Positions 52,438 to 61,618 are shown, counted from the first letter of the stretch. The stretch: DNA of 64,000 bases from Lentibacillus persicus (GCF_900112705.1 NZ_FOMR01000009.1:62001-126000); one strand, 5' to 3'. The notes: a model not told the origin generated them from the letters alone. Program-made: numbers and translations.

Positions 52438-52440
52438 TAA

Positions 52441-55311
52441 CTATTCTTCCGGATTATCCGGTGTGTCGGTGTTATTTTCGGGCGGCTCAGAGTTGTTGCC
52501 CTGGGCCTCGTCAGAATTTGCCGCACCATTCTCTGCCTCAGGTCCATCTGATGACTCCATCTCATCAAGCAAACTTTCAAGTTCGCTCATGATTGATGCA
52601 GCCTCTTCCCAATTGCCTTCAGATAATTCCTGCTGATAGGACTCGAACAGATCAGAGAATTCCTGCAATTGATCTTCAGCTCCCAGCATTGGATCATCTT
52701 CAGGCGGTTGCGGTTCTTCCTGCTCAGGCTCCTGTCCTTCCTCACCTTCCTGCTCAGCATCCTGGCTGTCTGAATCAACGATACTCAGCATTTCCTGCAG
52801 AGCAGTGTCAAAATCAGCTTCCATCACGATTTCATCTTCATAGGCAACGACAACACGTTTCACTTCAGGCAACGATGTCTCGTTGTTCGATTCAATATAG
52901 ATCGGTTCAACATAAATCACCGTATCTTCAATCGGTATCGCCAGAAGGTTGCCGCGGATAACATCTGATCCACCCTGTGCCCATAAGTTCAATTCCTGTG
53001 AAATTTCACTGTCCTGGTTAATCCGGTTTTCAATTTGCTGCGGTCCATAAATGTTCCGCTGTTTAGGAAATTCATAGACGAGCATCTCACCGTAATTCTC
53101 GCCGTCATTTCTGACACCGATCCATGCAATCATATTCTGCCTGTTTTTCGGCGTATACGGGAGCATCTGAATAAATTCCTCTTCGTCTTCACCTGGCAGC
53201 TTCATCGTGATATAGTATGGCTCCATTTCGATATCTTCATCGAAGTAGCGTTCAGTCGGGGACTGCCAAGCATCTTCACGGTTATAGAAGACTTCGAGAT
53301 TTGACATATGGTACGTGCCATACATTGAAGCCTGAATCGAAAACAAATCTGTCGGATACCGGAAGTGTGCACGGATATCCTCAGGCACTTCTTCGGTGAT
53401 TAAATCAGGGAATATATTCTGGAATGTCTGCAACAATGGCTCTTCAAGATCGGCTGCATAGAAGTTCACTTCACCAGTGTACGCATCAACCATGACTTTG
53501 ATTGAGTTCCGGATATAATTTGTGTCACCCTGAAATGCTTCAGAATATGGATAATTTTCTGCTGTCAAATAAGCATCGATCATCCAAACAAGACTGCCAT
53601 CGTCCCGTACTACTAAATAAGGATCCTGATCATACTGGAAAAATGGTGCAATCCGGTTAATACGATCCATGATGTTCCGTGTTGCCAAGAGTTGACTATC
53701 CTCATTCAGCTGATCGGACAGAAGCATTCGGAAGTTTCCTTCATCAATTGTAAATAATAACCGGTTAATGCCTGTAAGCGGAATACCGGTTTCAGCCTGG
53801 TACCTGTTACTGGCATTCGTATCACCATCAGGGTAGTCAAATTCGTCGACTTCACTGTTTGTGATAACATTAGGTGCATCATTTTCACCAAAGTAAATTT
53901 GAGGCCTCTCAACGTCCATAACACCTTCAGGCGGCACATCCTGAAGCATATACTCCGGCTGGCCCTGTGCCGTTACTTCGTTGACGTGGCTCATCGCTGC
54001 ACCGTAACCATGGGTATACCGCAAGTTTTGGTTAACCCATGTTTGAGCCTGATCCGGCAGACTCGAGGTATCAAGTTCTCTTGCACCCAAAAAGACTTGT
54101 TCATATTCGCCATCGACCTGATAACGGTCGATATCAACATCGTTAAATTCATAATAAGTACGGAACGTCTGCACCTGATTATAAACATCAAGCAATGGCC
54201 GCACATCATTCATCCGGACATTATCAATTGTTCCTTGATTTCGTTCAACCATTTCCGCACTCAATTCCCCATCAGCCGGGTGCTGCTGTTCGTTAATGTT
54301 ATCAAGATCATAGGCGGCTCTTGTGTAATTCAAATTTTCCTCAAGATAAGGTTCTTCCACAGCAAATTCATTTGGGGAAACTACAAAGTTTTGAACCGCT
54401 ACTGAGACACCTTGACCGACTACAAGAAGTCCTATATAAACAACGATAGGTGTCAGCATCGTTTGAATATTGCCTCTGATGAGTTTTATAATCATCCAGA
54501 TTGTCATCAGTAACGCTACAGCTGCCAGTATATAAGCTTTTGGAATGTTAACAACATCATCCGTGTAACTAAGTCCTTCGACGACACTTTCCTGGAATAT
54601 ACTGACCTGGTTTGAAGCCAATGTCCCAAAAGGCTGCAGCAGATGATAACTTGCTATCATCAGACCAATAAACCCTAGTGTTAAGCCAAGATGCAGCTGG
54701 GCTGACCGGCTCATGCGATACATATGAAATACTGAATAAGCACCTATTTCCACCAGCAGGAAAAAGATAGCAAGCCCCATGAGAACAGATACAACCAAAT
54801 TAAGCATCGGCAGCACATAAACATAAAACGAAATGTCCATGTTAAAATACGGATCGGTCTGTCCAAAGGAAGCATGGTTAAGCAGTTTAAGCGCGCTCTC
54901 CCAGCCGACTCCCTGGATGATACTGCTTCCGAACAGTCCTACAACGGCGGAAATCGCAAGCATAATCCCAAACATCGTTTTCCGCTTTTCAAGTAATGGC
55001 GGTAACTGACTCGATGTGAAATGCTTTAAATACGAGCGGCGAATCCAGAAAACCGTAAAGAATGTCGTCACGGCAAACAAAATAAAGCCTGCCACTCCAA
55101 GCAGTACTTTGCTTGTCAGGATTGTCGTAAATACATTTCCGAAGTTCAATGTATCCATCCATATGTAATCAGTGATAAGCTGGAGCGCAAACAAGCCTAT
55201 AATCACTGCCAAAATGATCCCAAGCACAATATAGCCAATCCAATTAAACTTTTTATTCCACGTTATGTTAGGCCGTTTGGAACCATTTGAACCTCCGTCA
55301 AAAACGTCCAA
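52441..55311 (-). CDS. UPF0182 family large membrane protein
   Basis: A 956-residue protein with seven membrane helices in the first 310 residues, a large extracytoplasmic domain (about 320-860; NLRYTHGYGAAMSHVN, PEYMLQDVPPEG, IYFGE) and an acidic, Asn/Glu/Pro-rich disordered tail of about 95 residues. This matches UPF0182, found across Firmicutes and actinobacteria, function unknown. TTG 55311 follows GGGGGAGG; an attractive GGAGG-ATG pair 35 bases later is out of frame. The acidic tail is longer than I expect in low-salt relatives. Confidence 0.9.
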   Translation of the reverse strand: MDVFDGGSNGSKRPNITWNKKFNWIGYIVLGIILAVIIGLFALQLITDYIWMDTLNFGNVFTTILTSKVLLGVAGFILFAVTTFFTVFWIRRSYLKHFTSSQLPPLLEKRKTMFGIMLAISAVVGLFGSSIIQGVGWESALKLLNHASFGQTDPYFNMDISFYVYVLPMLNLVVSVLMGLAIFFLLVEIGAYSVFHMYRMSRSAQLHLGLTLGFIGLMIASYHLLQPFGTLASNQVSIFQESVVEGLSYTDDVVNIPKAYILAAVALLMTIWMIIKLIRGNIQTMLTPIVVYIGLLVVGQGVSVAVQNFVVSPNEFAVEEPYLEENLNYTRAAYDLDNINEQQHPADGELSAEMVERNQGTIDNVRMNDVRPLLDVYNQVQTFRTYYEFNDVDIDRYQVDGEYEQVFLGARELDTSSLPDQAQTWVNQNLRYTHGYGAAMSHVNEVTAQGQPEYMLQDVPPEGVMDVERPQIYFGENDAPNVITNSEVDEFDYPDGDTNASNRYQAETGIPLTGINRLLFTIDEGNFRMLLSDQLNEDSQLLATRNIMDRINRIAPFFQYDQDPYLVVRDDGSLVWMIDAYLTAENYPYSEAFQGDTNYIRNSIKVMVDAYTGEVNFYAADLEEPLLQTFQNIFPDLITEEVPEDIRAHFRYPTDLFSIQASMYGTYHMSNLEVFYNREDAWQSPTERYFDEDIEMEPYYITMKLPGEDEEEFIQMLPYTPKNRQNMIAWIGVRNDGENYGEMLVYEFPKQRNIYGPQQIENRINQDSEISQELNLWAQGGSDVIRGNLLAIPIEDTVIYVEPIYIESNNETSLPEVKRVVVAYEDEIVMEADFDTALQEMLSIVDSDSQDAEQEGEEGQEPEQEEPQPPEDDPMLGAEDQLQEFSDLFESYQQELSEGNWEEAASIMSELESLLDEMESSDGPEAENGAANSDEAQGNNSEPPENNTDTPDNPEE

Positions 55312-55466
55312 TTTAAAACCTCCCCCTCAATCCATCGAAAAAATAACAGACTATCAAATCAACGTTATTCCACGTATGTTGTCACTTACAATCATACACG
55401 ACTCACGTCTGAAAAGAAAATGATAGTTATTTAATCATACGATTAATTAAGAGGGGAGGTTTCAAT

Positions 55467-55919
55467 TTATTTATTTCGGCCTTCCGTTTCATCTTTCCCT
55501 GCGTCCAACTCCTCAGAGAACTCTGTCTGCAGACGTCCGGTTCCCGATCCTCTTTTTCGTTCTTCAAATCGCTCAGCTTCAAGGTTTTCATTCAAATACG
55601 TATGAATAAACGGCTCACAGCATGTTATAAAGAATGCAGCGATCAACGATACTGATATAATGGGAAAACTTGCTTCAATGAACATTCCGCACAAAACCCA
55701 TAGCGTCACAAAAGCGAGTGGGAAGTCAATAATGGAAGCGGTCAAATTTCCCAATCTGCGAAGAAGAAATAAATCGCCAATGAGAAACGAGAGACCTGTC
55801 GTCAGCAAACTGACCCAAAACAAATTCGTCAAATTCGCATCATAAAAAATACCAAATAGCGAAAAAACCGTTATGCCAATTGCGATCGCTTTAATTCCCA
55901 ATGCTTTCAAATGAATCAT
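55467..55919 (-). CDS. YndM family membrane protein (DUF2512)
   Basis: A 150-residue protein with four membrane helices (about 8-100; IHLKALGIKAIAIGITVFSLF in part, LFWVSLLTTGLSFLIGDLF, IIDFPLAFVTLWVL) and a charged C-terminal cytoplasmic tail. The pattern fits YndM/DUF2512. Function unknown; some members are sporulation-linked. ATG 55919 follows AAGGGTGG; the frame opens earlier without a site. Confidence 0.82.
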   Translation of the reverse strand: MIHLKALGIKAIAIGITVFSLFGIFYDANLTNLFWVSLLTTGLSFLIGDLFLLRRLGNLTASIIDFPLAFVTLWVLCGMFIEASFPIISVSLIAAFFITCCEPFIHTYLNENLEAERFEERKRGSGTGRLQTEFSEELDAGKDETEGRNK

Positions 55920-56070
55920 GATAAAGCCACCCTTTCCTGTTTTCGTAGCACTTATAGTGTGGCAGGAAAAGATGGCTTTATACATTCAGTGGTGTAGCTT
56001 GCAGGGTATTCGATTGTAATGCCTTGGTCGGGTGCTTTCTCTGATCATGGTGCGTCCCATTGGCGGTTTC

Positions 56071-56190
56071 CGGAACATATTTTGCCTTTCCGGAACATAT
56101 TTGCCCTTTCCGGCACATATTCACCGTCTCCGGAACATATTTGCCCTCTCCGGAACATATTTACCGCCTCCGGAACATATTCTAATCCCT
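56071..56190. repeat. Six tandem 20-bp units, CCGGAACATAT type
   Basis: CGGAACATAT begins at 56071, 56091, 56111 (CGGCACATAT), 56131, 56151 and 56171, exactly 20 bp apart, with a variable TTTGCCCTCTC-like remainder. It lies between two minus-strand genes. Confidence 0.88.
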
Positions 56191-56205
56191 GTCCCGCATT
56201 GCTCC

Positions 56206-56240
56206 ATAAAAAACTGCTGCAAATTTAACTTTGCAGCAGT
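56206..56240 (-). terminator. Terminator of the ytxJ operon
   Basis: On the minus strand ACTGCTGCAAA pairs with TTTGCAGCAGT around a 6-base loop and is followed by TTTTT. Confidence 0.88.
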
Positions 56241-56247
56241 CGCTCCA

Positions 56248-56592
56248 TTATGATTGCTTTATGGCGTCACTTATTGAATCTGCTGTGATCTTGGAATGCG
56301 ATGTGTGCCAGGTTACTTTTTTATCCTGAATGAGAAAAATTTGCGGTGATTCATGTTTCACACCGGTCTCTTCTGCAATCTGATTAGAAACGGCCCGGTC
56401 TTCAATAACTTTCACCATATAAGCATCAATCTCGTCCCCGGCTTCTTCCAAATATCTCTGATACTGTTCAAACGCTCCGGCGCTGATCGGGCACGTTGTA
56501 CTATGCTTAAACAATAGAACCGGCTTGTCTTTCGAACGGTCCCAAGCCTTTTTTAAATCCTCTGTTGATTCCAAATTTTGCAGTTCTGCCAT
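56248..56592 (-). CDS. ytxJ: Bacillithiol system protein YtxJ
   Basis: A 114-residue thioredoxin-fold protein. The motif KHSTTCPISAGAFEQ near 29-43 carries the single active Cys of the TCPIS type, and the rest (YMVKVIEDRAVSNQIAEETGVKHESPQ, in part) follows the YtxJ family, a monothiol bacilliredoxin-like protein in bacillithiol users. It probably removes bacillithiol from mixed disulfides. ATG 56592 follows AAGGAGG. It is likely in one transcript with yjbQ upstream. Confidence 0.92.
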   Translation of the reverse strand: MAELQNLESTEDLKKAWDRSKDKPVLLFKHSTTCPISAGAFEQYQRYLEEAGDEIDAYMVKVIEDRAVSNQIAEETGVKHESPQIFLIQDKKVTWHTSHSKITADSISDAIKQS

Positions 56593-56610
56593 TGGTATTC
56601 CTCCTTAAAT

Positions 56611-57018
56611 TTAGCCTTCAATAATTTTCACATGGACCTTCCGTGTTCTCGGGCCATCAAACTCCGTAAAATAGACACTCTGCCACGTCCCCAGGATTAA
56701 TTGGCCGTCTGAAATGATCAATGTTTCACTCGCCCCGACCACAGATGATTTCATATGACCATCAGAGTTGCCTTCCATATGCACATATTCCGGCTTATTC
56801 GGAAATGTCTCATCCAATCCTAATTTTAAATCGGTCTTCACATCGGGATCAGCATTTTCATTGATGGTAATTGCTCCGGTTGTATGCGGACAATAAACGA
56901 CCATAATTCCGTCACGCACACCGCTCTCGGATAAAACTTCATCCAAATAGCTATCCAAATTGATGAATGACTGCTTTTCATTGGTTGAGATTTTAAATGT
57001 ATGCAACGTTTTTGCCAT
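56611..57018 (-). CDS. yjbQ: YjbQ family protein (UPF0047)
   Basis: A 135-residue protein with VYCPHTTGAITINENADPDV near 40-58 and the second His/Glu in HMEGNSDGHMKSSVVG, and GTWQSVYFTEFDGPRTRKV. These are the UPF0047/YjbQ hallmarks; members have secondary thiamine-phosphate synthase activity in vitro and a metal site. ATG 57018 has AAAGGAG upstream and overlaps the end of the pseudouridine synthase gene by seven bases. True cellular role is unsettled. Confidence 0.92.
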   Translation of the reverse strand: MAKTLHTFKISTNEKQSFINLDSYLDEVLSESGVRDGIMVVYCPHTTGAITINENADPDVKTDLKLGLDETFPNKPEYVHMEGNSDGHMKSSVVGASETLIISDGQLILGTWQSVYFTEFDGPRTRKVHVKIIEG

Positions 57019-57023
57019 CGCTA

Positions 57024-57713
57024 TCAGCTCCTTTTGCAAAATTCCGGCCAAAGATGCCACGGATAATCCTCAGGTGGCAGCGATTCATTTTCCCGCATAT
57101 CTTTCTTTGTCGGATGCTCAAAAGCCAATTTGTGCGACCATAAAGCAATCTGCTGCCCCGGCTTATTTACATTTTGACCGTATTTCTGGTCGCCGTAAAT
57201 CGGACAGCCGATATTTGCCAATTGGACGCGTATTTGATGCGGCCGGCCGGTGTGGAGATTAACGCTTAGCAAGCTTAAACCGTTGTGCTTTCCAACGATT
57301 TTGTAATCCAGTAGCGCTTTTTTGGCCTTGTTCGTATTTGCTGAAACAACCTTCACTTTATTTTCCTTATGGTCTTTCAGTAAAAAATGCTCAAGTGTGT
57401 CCTGCGTCCGTGGCGGGTTTCCCCGGACGACCGCCAAGTATTGCTTCTCAAACGCCCCTCTGCGTATCGCGTCCGACAAGCGTGAAGCGGCTTTTGACGT
57501 TTTGGCAAACACCATCACTCCGCCGACAGGCCGATCGAGCCGGTGGACGAGTGCCAAATAAACATTGCCGGGCTTCTGGTGGCGGACTTTGATATCATTT
57601 TTTAGCATTGACAGTAAATCGTCGTCCTTCGTTTTGTCTTCCTGCACTGGTATATTGACCGGTTTCTCAACCACAAGCACATGATTATCTTCATATAAAA
57701 TTGAAAAGCCCAC
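57024..57713 (-). CDS. RluA family pseudouridine synthase
   Basis: A 229-residue enzyme that isomerises uridine in rRNA or tRNA. The catalytic Asp is in LVHRLDRPVGGVM, with FSILYEDNHVLVVEKP at the start and TGRPHQIRVQ and GDQKYGQ later. There is no S4 domain, which fits the short RluA-type. GTG 57713 lies about ten bases after AAGGAG; a GTG three codons earlier is too close. RNA target unknown. Translationally close to yjbQ downstream. Confidence 0.9.
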   Translation of the reverse strand: MGFSILYEDNHVLVVEKPVNIPVQEDKTKDDDLLSMLKNDIKVRHQKPGNVYLALVHRLDRPVGGVMVFAKTSKAASRLSDAIRRGAFEKQYLAVVRGNPPRTQDTLEHFLLKDHKENKVKVVSANTNKAKKALLDYKIVGKHNGLSLLSVNLHTGRPHQIRVQLANIGCPIYGDQKYGQNVNKPGQQIALWSHKLAFEHPTKKDMRENESLPPEDYPWHLWPEFCKRS

Positions 57714-57815
57714 CCGCTCCACATCTCCTTCACTGATGATAATTACAGCATAACATATCCACCGCAGTTTTCTCAGTGATCGGGCAAGAGGTCTGACACC
57801 TTGTGCCACGCGGGA

Positions 57816-57847
57816 TAAAAAAAGAGATGCACGATTAGCACATCTCC
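57816..57847 (-). terminator. Terminator of the azoreductase-like gene
   Basis: On the minus strand GAGATG and CATCTC form a stem followed by TTTTTTT, just past the stop at 57862. Confidence 0.78.
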
Positions 57848-57861
57848 TTGCAGTACCTATA

Positions 57862-58440
57862 CTAGTTTGTTACCGCTTCTTTATTTTCACGGACTTGCTT
57901 CAATGCACCGCTCCATGCCAGCAGCTGATCCAGCATTTTGTTGGCATTGTCTGCGTGATAATCAGCCGGTTTAAAGATGCTGAAGTTTTCAAAGTCGGTC
58001 ATCAGCGAGAATGTTACGGCTGTCTGAACGTCTGCAATCTGCAGTTCGCCAAAGATCAAACGCAGGTTTTCGTGGGCACGTGTTCCGCCGAGGCTCCCAT
58101 AACCGACGAGTCCTGCTGCTTTATCAGCAACTTCCGGCTTCAGGTAATCCAACGCGTTTTTAAGCGCGCCTCCCACGGAATGATTGTATTCCGGCGCCAC
58201 GATGATGTAGCCATCAAATGAAGCCATTTTCTCTGACCAAGCGTTGATCGTCGCTTCAGCTTCAGATTTTTGTGCTTCAGGTACTGATGCGCCAAGCAAT
58301 GGCAGCTGGTAGTCAGCAAGATCCACGATTTCATACGAAGCATCTCCACGCTTAACCGCAAAATCATGAATCCAGTTTGTTACAGCTTCTGCATTACGCC
58401 CTTCCCGGACGCTGCCTAAAATAATGCCTATGTTTAACAT
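57862..58440 (-). CDS. NADPH-dependent FMN reductase (azobenzene reductase-like)
   Basis: A 192-residue flavodoxin-fold enzyme: FMN phosphate loop GSVREGRNAE near 9-18, VAPEYNHSVGGALKNALDYL near 82-101 and GYGSLGGTRAHENLR near 113-127. This resembles YhdA/azobenzene reductases that reduce FMN, quinones or azo compounds with NADPH. ATG 58440 follows GGGAGG. The promoter region has two TGAATTCA palindromes, with the same GAATTC centre as the MarR operator at 40303. Confidence 0.9.
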   Translation of the reverse strand: MLNIGIILGSVREGRNAEAVTNWIHDFAVKRGDASYEIVDLADYQLPLLGASVPEAQKSEAEATINAWSEKMASFDGYIIVAPEYNHSVGGALKNALDYLKPEVADKAAGLVGYGSLGGTRAHENLRLIFGELQIADVQTAVTFSLMTDFENFSIFKPADYHADNANKMLDQLLAWSGALKQVRENKEAVTN

Positions 58441-58471
58441 ATTGTTTCCTCCCGCATTCCCTGCATTTTTT

Positions 58472-58542
58472 TGAATTCAGGTTAAATGAATTCATTATTT
58501 TGTTAACATGTGTATCCTATCACCATTCAAATTGACTTTCAA
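58472..58542 (-). promoter_or_regulatory. Promoter with paired TGAATTCA palindromes
   Basis: On the minus strand TTGAAA (58537-58542) and TAGGAT (58514-58519) are 17 bp apart. TGAATTCA occurs at 58487-58494 and 58472-58479, 15 bp apart, downstream of the promoter. Confidence 0.6.
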
Positions 58543-58634
58543 TCTTTTTGCTTATGTTTTATCATGAGGTTATTAAAAGTAACAAAAATAATATGCAGGG
58601 GCTGCCCGCATATTAAATGGCACCAACCGTGTTA

Positions 58635-59204
58635 TTAAAACGGAAATGCTGAATCTTTTTCTTTTTGTATCTCGCTGAAGACGTTAGCACCATGCACAAG
58701 ATCATCTGCCAGCCGGTTCAGCCTGAATATGGCATCATCGTCTACAATCTCTTTCTGATAATAGCTCTTTTCTTCCACAAATACATATTTGGGTATAATA
58801 ACTGCCTTCATATACGAAAGAATTGGTTTCAGCTGATGTTCCGGCACCAAATAATGTTTGGCGGAACCCGCTGTCGCAACAACGCCCACAACTTTTTCTC
58901 TGAAAGCTTCATTTGGAAGTAAATCAAACAAGTTTTTCAATGCCCCAGGAATCGAAGCCTGAAAAATTGGTGTTCCGATCACATAAGCGTCTGCCGTCAT
59001 AATTTTCTCCAGTACCGCCTTCGTATCGCCGCTGTAATCACGGTAATCACGGCCATCACTGAAAACAAGATCAAACTCGCCAAGATTAATCAATTCCGTT
59101 TCTATATCTGCATGCTGTTTTTCAATATTATTTAAAATCTGTTCGACGGCAATTCGCGTTTTCGATCCGACAACAGAACCGGCTATCCCAATAACTTTCA
59201 ACAT
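58635..59204 (-). CDS. NAD(P)H-dependent FMN reductase (SsuE/WrbA-like)
   Basis: A 189-residue flavodoxin-fold reductase distinct from its neighbour: GIAGSVVGSKTRIAVEQIL near 6-24 for phosphate binding, YVIGTPIFQASIPGALKNLFD near 77-97 (in part), and VVATAGSAKHYL. The GSxxxxSKT form and the IFQASIPG loop resemble SsuE-type FMN reductases that supply reduced flavin to monooxygenases. No monooxygenase lies nearby. ATG 59204 follows GGAGGCG. Confidence 0.87.
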   Translation of the reverse strand: MLKVIGIAGSVVGSKTRIAVEQILNNIEKQHADIETELINLGEFDLVFSDGRDYRDYSGDTKAVLEKIMTADAYVIGTPIFQASIPGALKNLFDLLPNEAFREKVVGVVATAGSAKHYLVPEHQLKPILSYMKAVIIPKYVFVEEKSYYQKEIVDDDAIFRLNRLADDLVHGANVFSEIQKEKDSAFPF

Positions 59205-59334
59205 AACGCCTCCTCAAAACTGCCACAAGCAAGCAGCACCATCAAATTTGCAATTCTCTTTAGTGCTATTTTACACAAAAAGCCATCTTAATACAGCAAA
59301 TTGAACTGAAGGGTTTTGTAATTTTAATTAATAG

Positions 59335-59366
59335 ACCGCATTCCCGTTATCGGAAATGCGGTTTTT
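59335..59366 (-). terminator. Terminator after the propeller protein gene
   Basis: ACCGCATT (59335-59342) pairs with AATGCGGT (59355-59362), with a loop that itself contains CCG/CGG. T-runs occur on the plus side; the minus tail is weaker. Confidence 0.6.
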
Positions 59367-59393
59367 ACTTGTGTTTGAATATAAAGGGATAAA

Positions 59394-60416
59394 CTAAGAC
59401 CTGTCTGCTTCCGGCATCTTAATCTCCAAGCGGTCTTGCCTTTCCCCATCAGCACTGATTGCCCAATAACTGTATTCCGGGTCAGCGCCTGCAAAATTTT
59501 TATTAATGGTAACAATTAGTTTATCCGCGTTATGAAAGTAGACCGGGCTTGTCACGTGTTCATGGAAGTTTGTCAGCTGTTCGGCCTGTTTCGTTTCCAA
59601 ATCCATCCGGAAAGCTTCATACACGAAAGTACCATTCTCATCTTTCGCCGCAACATCCGAAAAAACAATTGATTTTCCATCCGGGGATAATGTCGGTGAT
59701 GAAATAACAGGTGTCCCGGAAGCAAAATCACCAACAGGAACCATTCTTTCTTTGCTGTTATCCTTAAGAGAAAGGAACACCAGCTGATCATTGCTCTGAT
59801 AAGTTTTATACATAAGCTTATCACCGCTGGATGTCACCTCAAGCGATGACATATCGTAGGCCTTTTGGTCAGTTATCCGCTCCGTTTTTCCAGATTCAAG
59901 ATCCATTCGGAAAATATCAAAATCATGAGGCCGCTCAGAAGCAATCGGCGAATAATTTTTATAAACATCAGCTTTCAGGAAATATAAGGACTTCCCATCA
60001 GGTGAAAAAGCTCCCTCCGTTACATAACCGCTTGTGTTTATCCGTTGTTTTACCGTTTGACTGTTTCGGTCAAAAATACGCAGCTGGCTGTATTGCCGCT
60101 CTTCGCTTTCCCATTGCTCGATGAAAGCAATACTTTCGCCATCGGGAGAGAACTTTGGATTATGATACGACTTCCCTTCTTCCGGTTTTGCCAAAAGTTC
60201 AGCTTTCCCTCCGCTGACAGGAACAGCATACAATGCCGCGTCATCACCATGAAAATAGGAAAAAACGAGTTCACTGTCATCCGGAGAGATATCTGTTGAT
60301 TGACCGAAACCGGAAAAACCATCCGGACCCGCAGCTAAAGAACCAGCGCCCCACAGAATTAAAAACAGAAAGACCATTCCCGTTATAAAGCTGATATTTT
60401 TCATTTTAAGCGTCAT
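59394..60416 (-). CDS. Exported TolB-like beta-propeller protein
   Basis: A 340-residue protein with a signal peptide (hydrophobic 8-28, AAGPDG cleavage region) and about five TolB/PD40 repeats marked by SPDD/SPDG turns: DISPDDSELVF, KFSPDGESIAF, AFSPDGKSLYF, TLSPDGKSIVF. Such propellers bind partner proteins or peptides at the cell surface. It follows a HAAS membrane protein and PadR regulator in one operon, with GGGAGG before ATG 60416. The partner is unknown. Confidence 0.85.
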   Translation of the reverse strand: MTLKMKNISFITGMVFLFLILWGAGSLAAGPDGFSGFGQSTDISPDDSELVFSYFHGDDAALYAVPVSGGKAELLAKPEEGKSYHNPKFSPDGESIAFIEQWESEERQYSQLRIFDRNSQTVKQRINTSGYVTEGAFSPDGKSLYFLKADVYKNYSPIASERPHDFDIFRMDLESGKTERITDQKAYDMSSLEVTSSGDKLMYKTYQSNDQLVFLSLKDNSKERMVPVGDFASGTPVISSPTLSPDGKSIVFSDVAAKDENGTFVYEAFRMDLETKQAEQLTNFHEHVTSPVYFHNADKLIVTINKNFAGADPEYSYWAISADGERQDRLEIKMPEADRS

Positions 60417-60419
60417 GCG

Positions 60420-61298
60420 CTAAAACCTCCCGGAAAACATAAGAAAAACGGCAAAAGGAAATGCAATTGCCAGCAAGGAAAAGCCAAGGCCGGTCAGAAG
60501 AGAAACGAGCGGTTTTTTGGCGATAGCACCCATCTGGTATTTATAAGCAATAATCCAAAGAATAATAGGCGCAACTGTTATAAAGGCATATACGCCAAGG
60601 CCGGAAAAAGCAAGGAACGCCCATAAAAAGAAAAGACTAATACCGGCAACCGCCGCTCCAAACAATAAATTCACCACATAACTGAACAGCACAAGTCCGC
60701 GTTTTTGTTGCAGGTTTTCAGTCGGTTCACTTGAATAATAAGAATTCCGTATGACTGCAACAGCCCCCAAGAGAATCAATGTTACAAGATAAATCCCGAA
60801 AAAAATCGCCTGCCAAGTTGACATGCTCCACGCCACTGCGAAATTTATCCCGTTCCAAATGATATTAACGAGCAGCAGCAAATTAGTAATATAAAAGTAC
60901 TTGCCGACATATGAAATATTGATTGCAGCCAACGTCACCGCACTTCCAGACAAAAGCTGTACAGCAAGCCACCAGACAGGAATCGGTTCGTTAAGAAAAA
61001 ATACCAAATTCACATAAAAAATAACCCCAAATAAAATGGTTCCGATTCCTATCAAATGGAAAAAGCCGCGCTGATATGGATACATCGACTCCTGCAGCTG
61101 ATGCCCAATCATATCCGATTCCCCAAAGTCAGACAACGCTTGCTTTTCGGCCTGTTTTTCATCAAATCCCCCGCTCATATATCGCTGTTTCGCTTCCTCC
61201 AAATGACTGATAAGCTCTTCCCGTATGTCCTCTCGTTCATCATGTGGGCTTTGCATGTGCTCCAGAATCTTCTCGACGTGCTTTTCAATGTTTGTCAT
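60420..61298 (-). CDS. HAAS-domain membrane protein of a PadR operon
   Basis: A 292-residue protein. Residues 1-75 are a HAAS-type helical prefix (HVEKILEHMQSP, EDIREELISHLEEAKQRY, QALSDFGESDMIGHQLQ), common in membrane proteins paired with PadR regulators, followed by six or seven membrane helices. It overlaps the padR gene by four bases. Known PadR-HAAS pairs sense membrane or antibiotic stress, but the role of this one is not known. Confidence 0.85.
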   Translation of the reverse strand: MTNIEKHVEKILEHMQSPHDEREDIREELISHLEEAKQRYMSGGFDEKQAEKQALSDFGESDMIGHQLQESMYPYQRGFFHLIGIGTILFGVIFYVNLVFFLNEPIPVWWLAVQLLSGSAVTLAAINISYVGKYFYITNLLLLVNIIWNGINFAVAWSMSTWQAIFFGIYLVTLILLGAVAVIRNSYYSSEPTENLQQKRGLVLFSYVVNLLFGAAVAGISLFFLWAFLAFSGLGVYAFITVAPIILWIIAYKYQMGAIAKKPLVSLLTGLGFSLLAIAFPFAVFLMFSGRF

Positions 61299-61618
61299 GA
61301 CGGATCTCCCGATGTTTTTGTTATCAGGCTATGGACACTGTTCCATTCGTCCAATTTCCGCTCCAACTCTATTTTGCCGTCATCAGTTATCCGGTAATAC
61401 TTTCGCCGCCCATGAGGTGTTTCATACCAATATGAGCTCAGCCACTGCTTTTTCTCCATGCGTTTTAATGCCGGGTAAAGTGTCCCCTCACCCATGTTAT
61501 AAAGCTGCTCGCTTTTTTCCTTCAGCACTTTTACCATCTCATAGCCGTACATATCAGTTCCGTTTAGCAAATTAAGCAATAAAATATCAATACTGCCTTT
61601 CATAATTTCACGATCCAC
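61295..61618 (-). CDS. PadR family transcriptional regulator
   Basis: A 107-residue small PadR protein: GSIDILLLNLLNGTDMYGYEMVKVLKE (in part), GTLYPALKRMEKKQWLSSYW and the wing GRRKYYRITDDGK. GTG 61618 follows GAGGTG by eight bases. It heads a three-gene operon and lies behind a perfect inverted repeat spanning its own promoter, so it is almost surely an autorepressor of the operon. Confidence 0.92.
   Translation of the reverse strand: MDREIMKGSIDILLLNLLNGTDMYGYEMVKVLKEKSEQLYNMGEGTLYPALKRMEKKQWLSSYWYETPHGRRKYYRITDDGKIELERKLDEWNSVHSLITKTSGDPS

Larger units (their letters stand above)
55920..56247. other. Gap with 20-bp tandem repeat and terminator
   Basis: No gene is supported. The region holds six 20-bp units at 56071-56190 and the terminator at 56206-56240. 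The stretch 55985-56060 shows nothing recognised. Confidence 0.6.

Noticed and set aside
53899-54405. A 168-codon open frame opposite the UPF0182 gene, and similar long antisense frames (9755-10264, 34947-35477, 39177-39824)
   Set aside because: They are shadows of well-supported genes on the other strand, without ribosome sites or recognisable motifs.
56071-56190. Possible CRISPR array
   Set aside because: The variable stretches are only about 10 bases and resemble each other, there are no cas genes, and the 20-bp period leaves no room for spacers.
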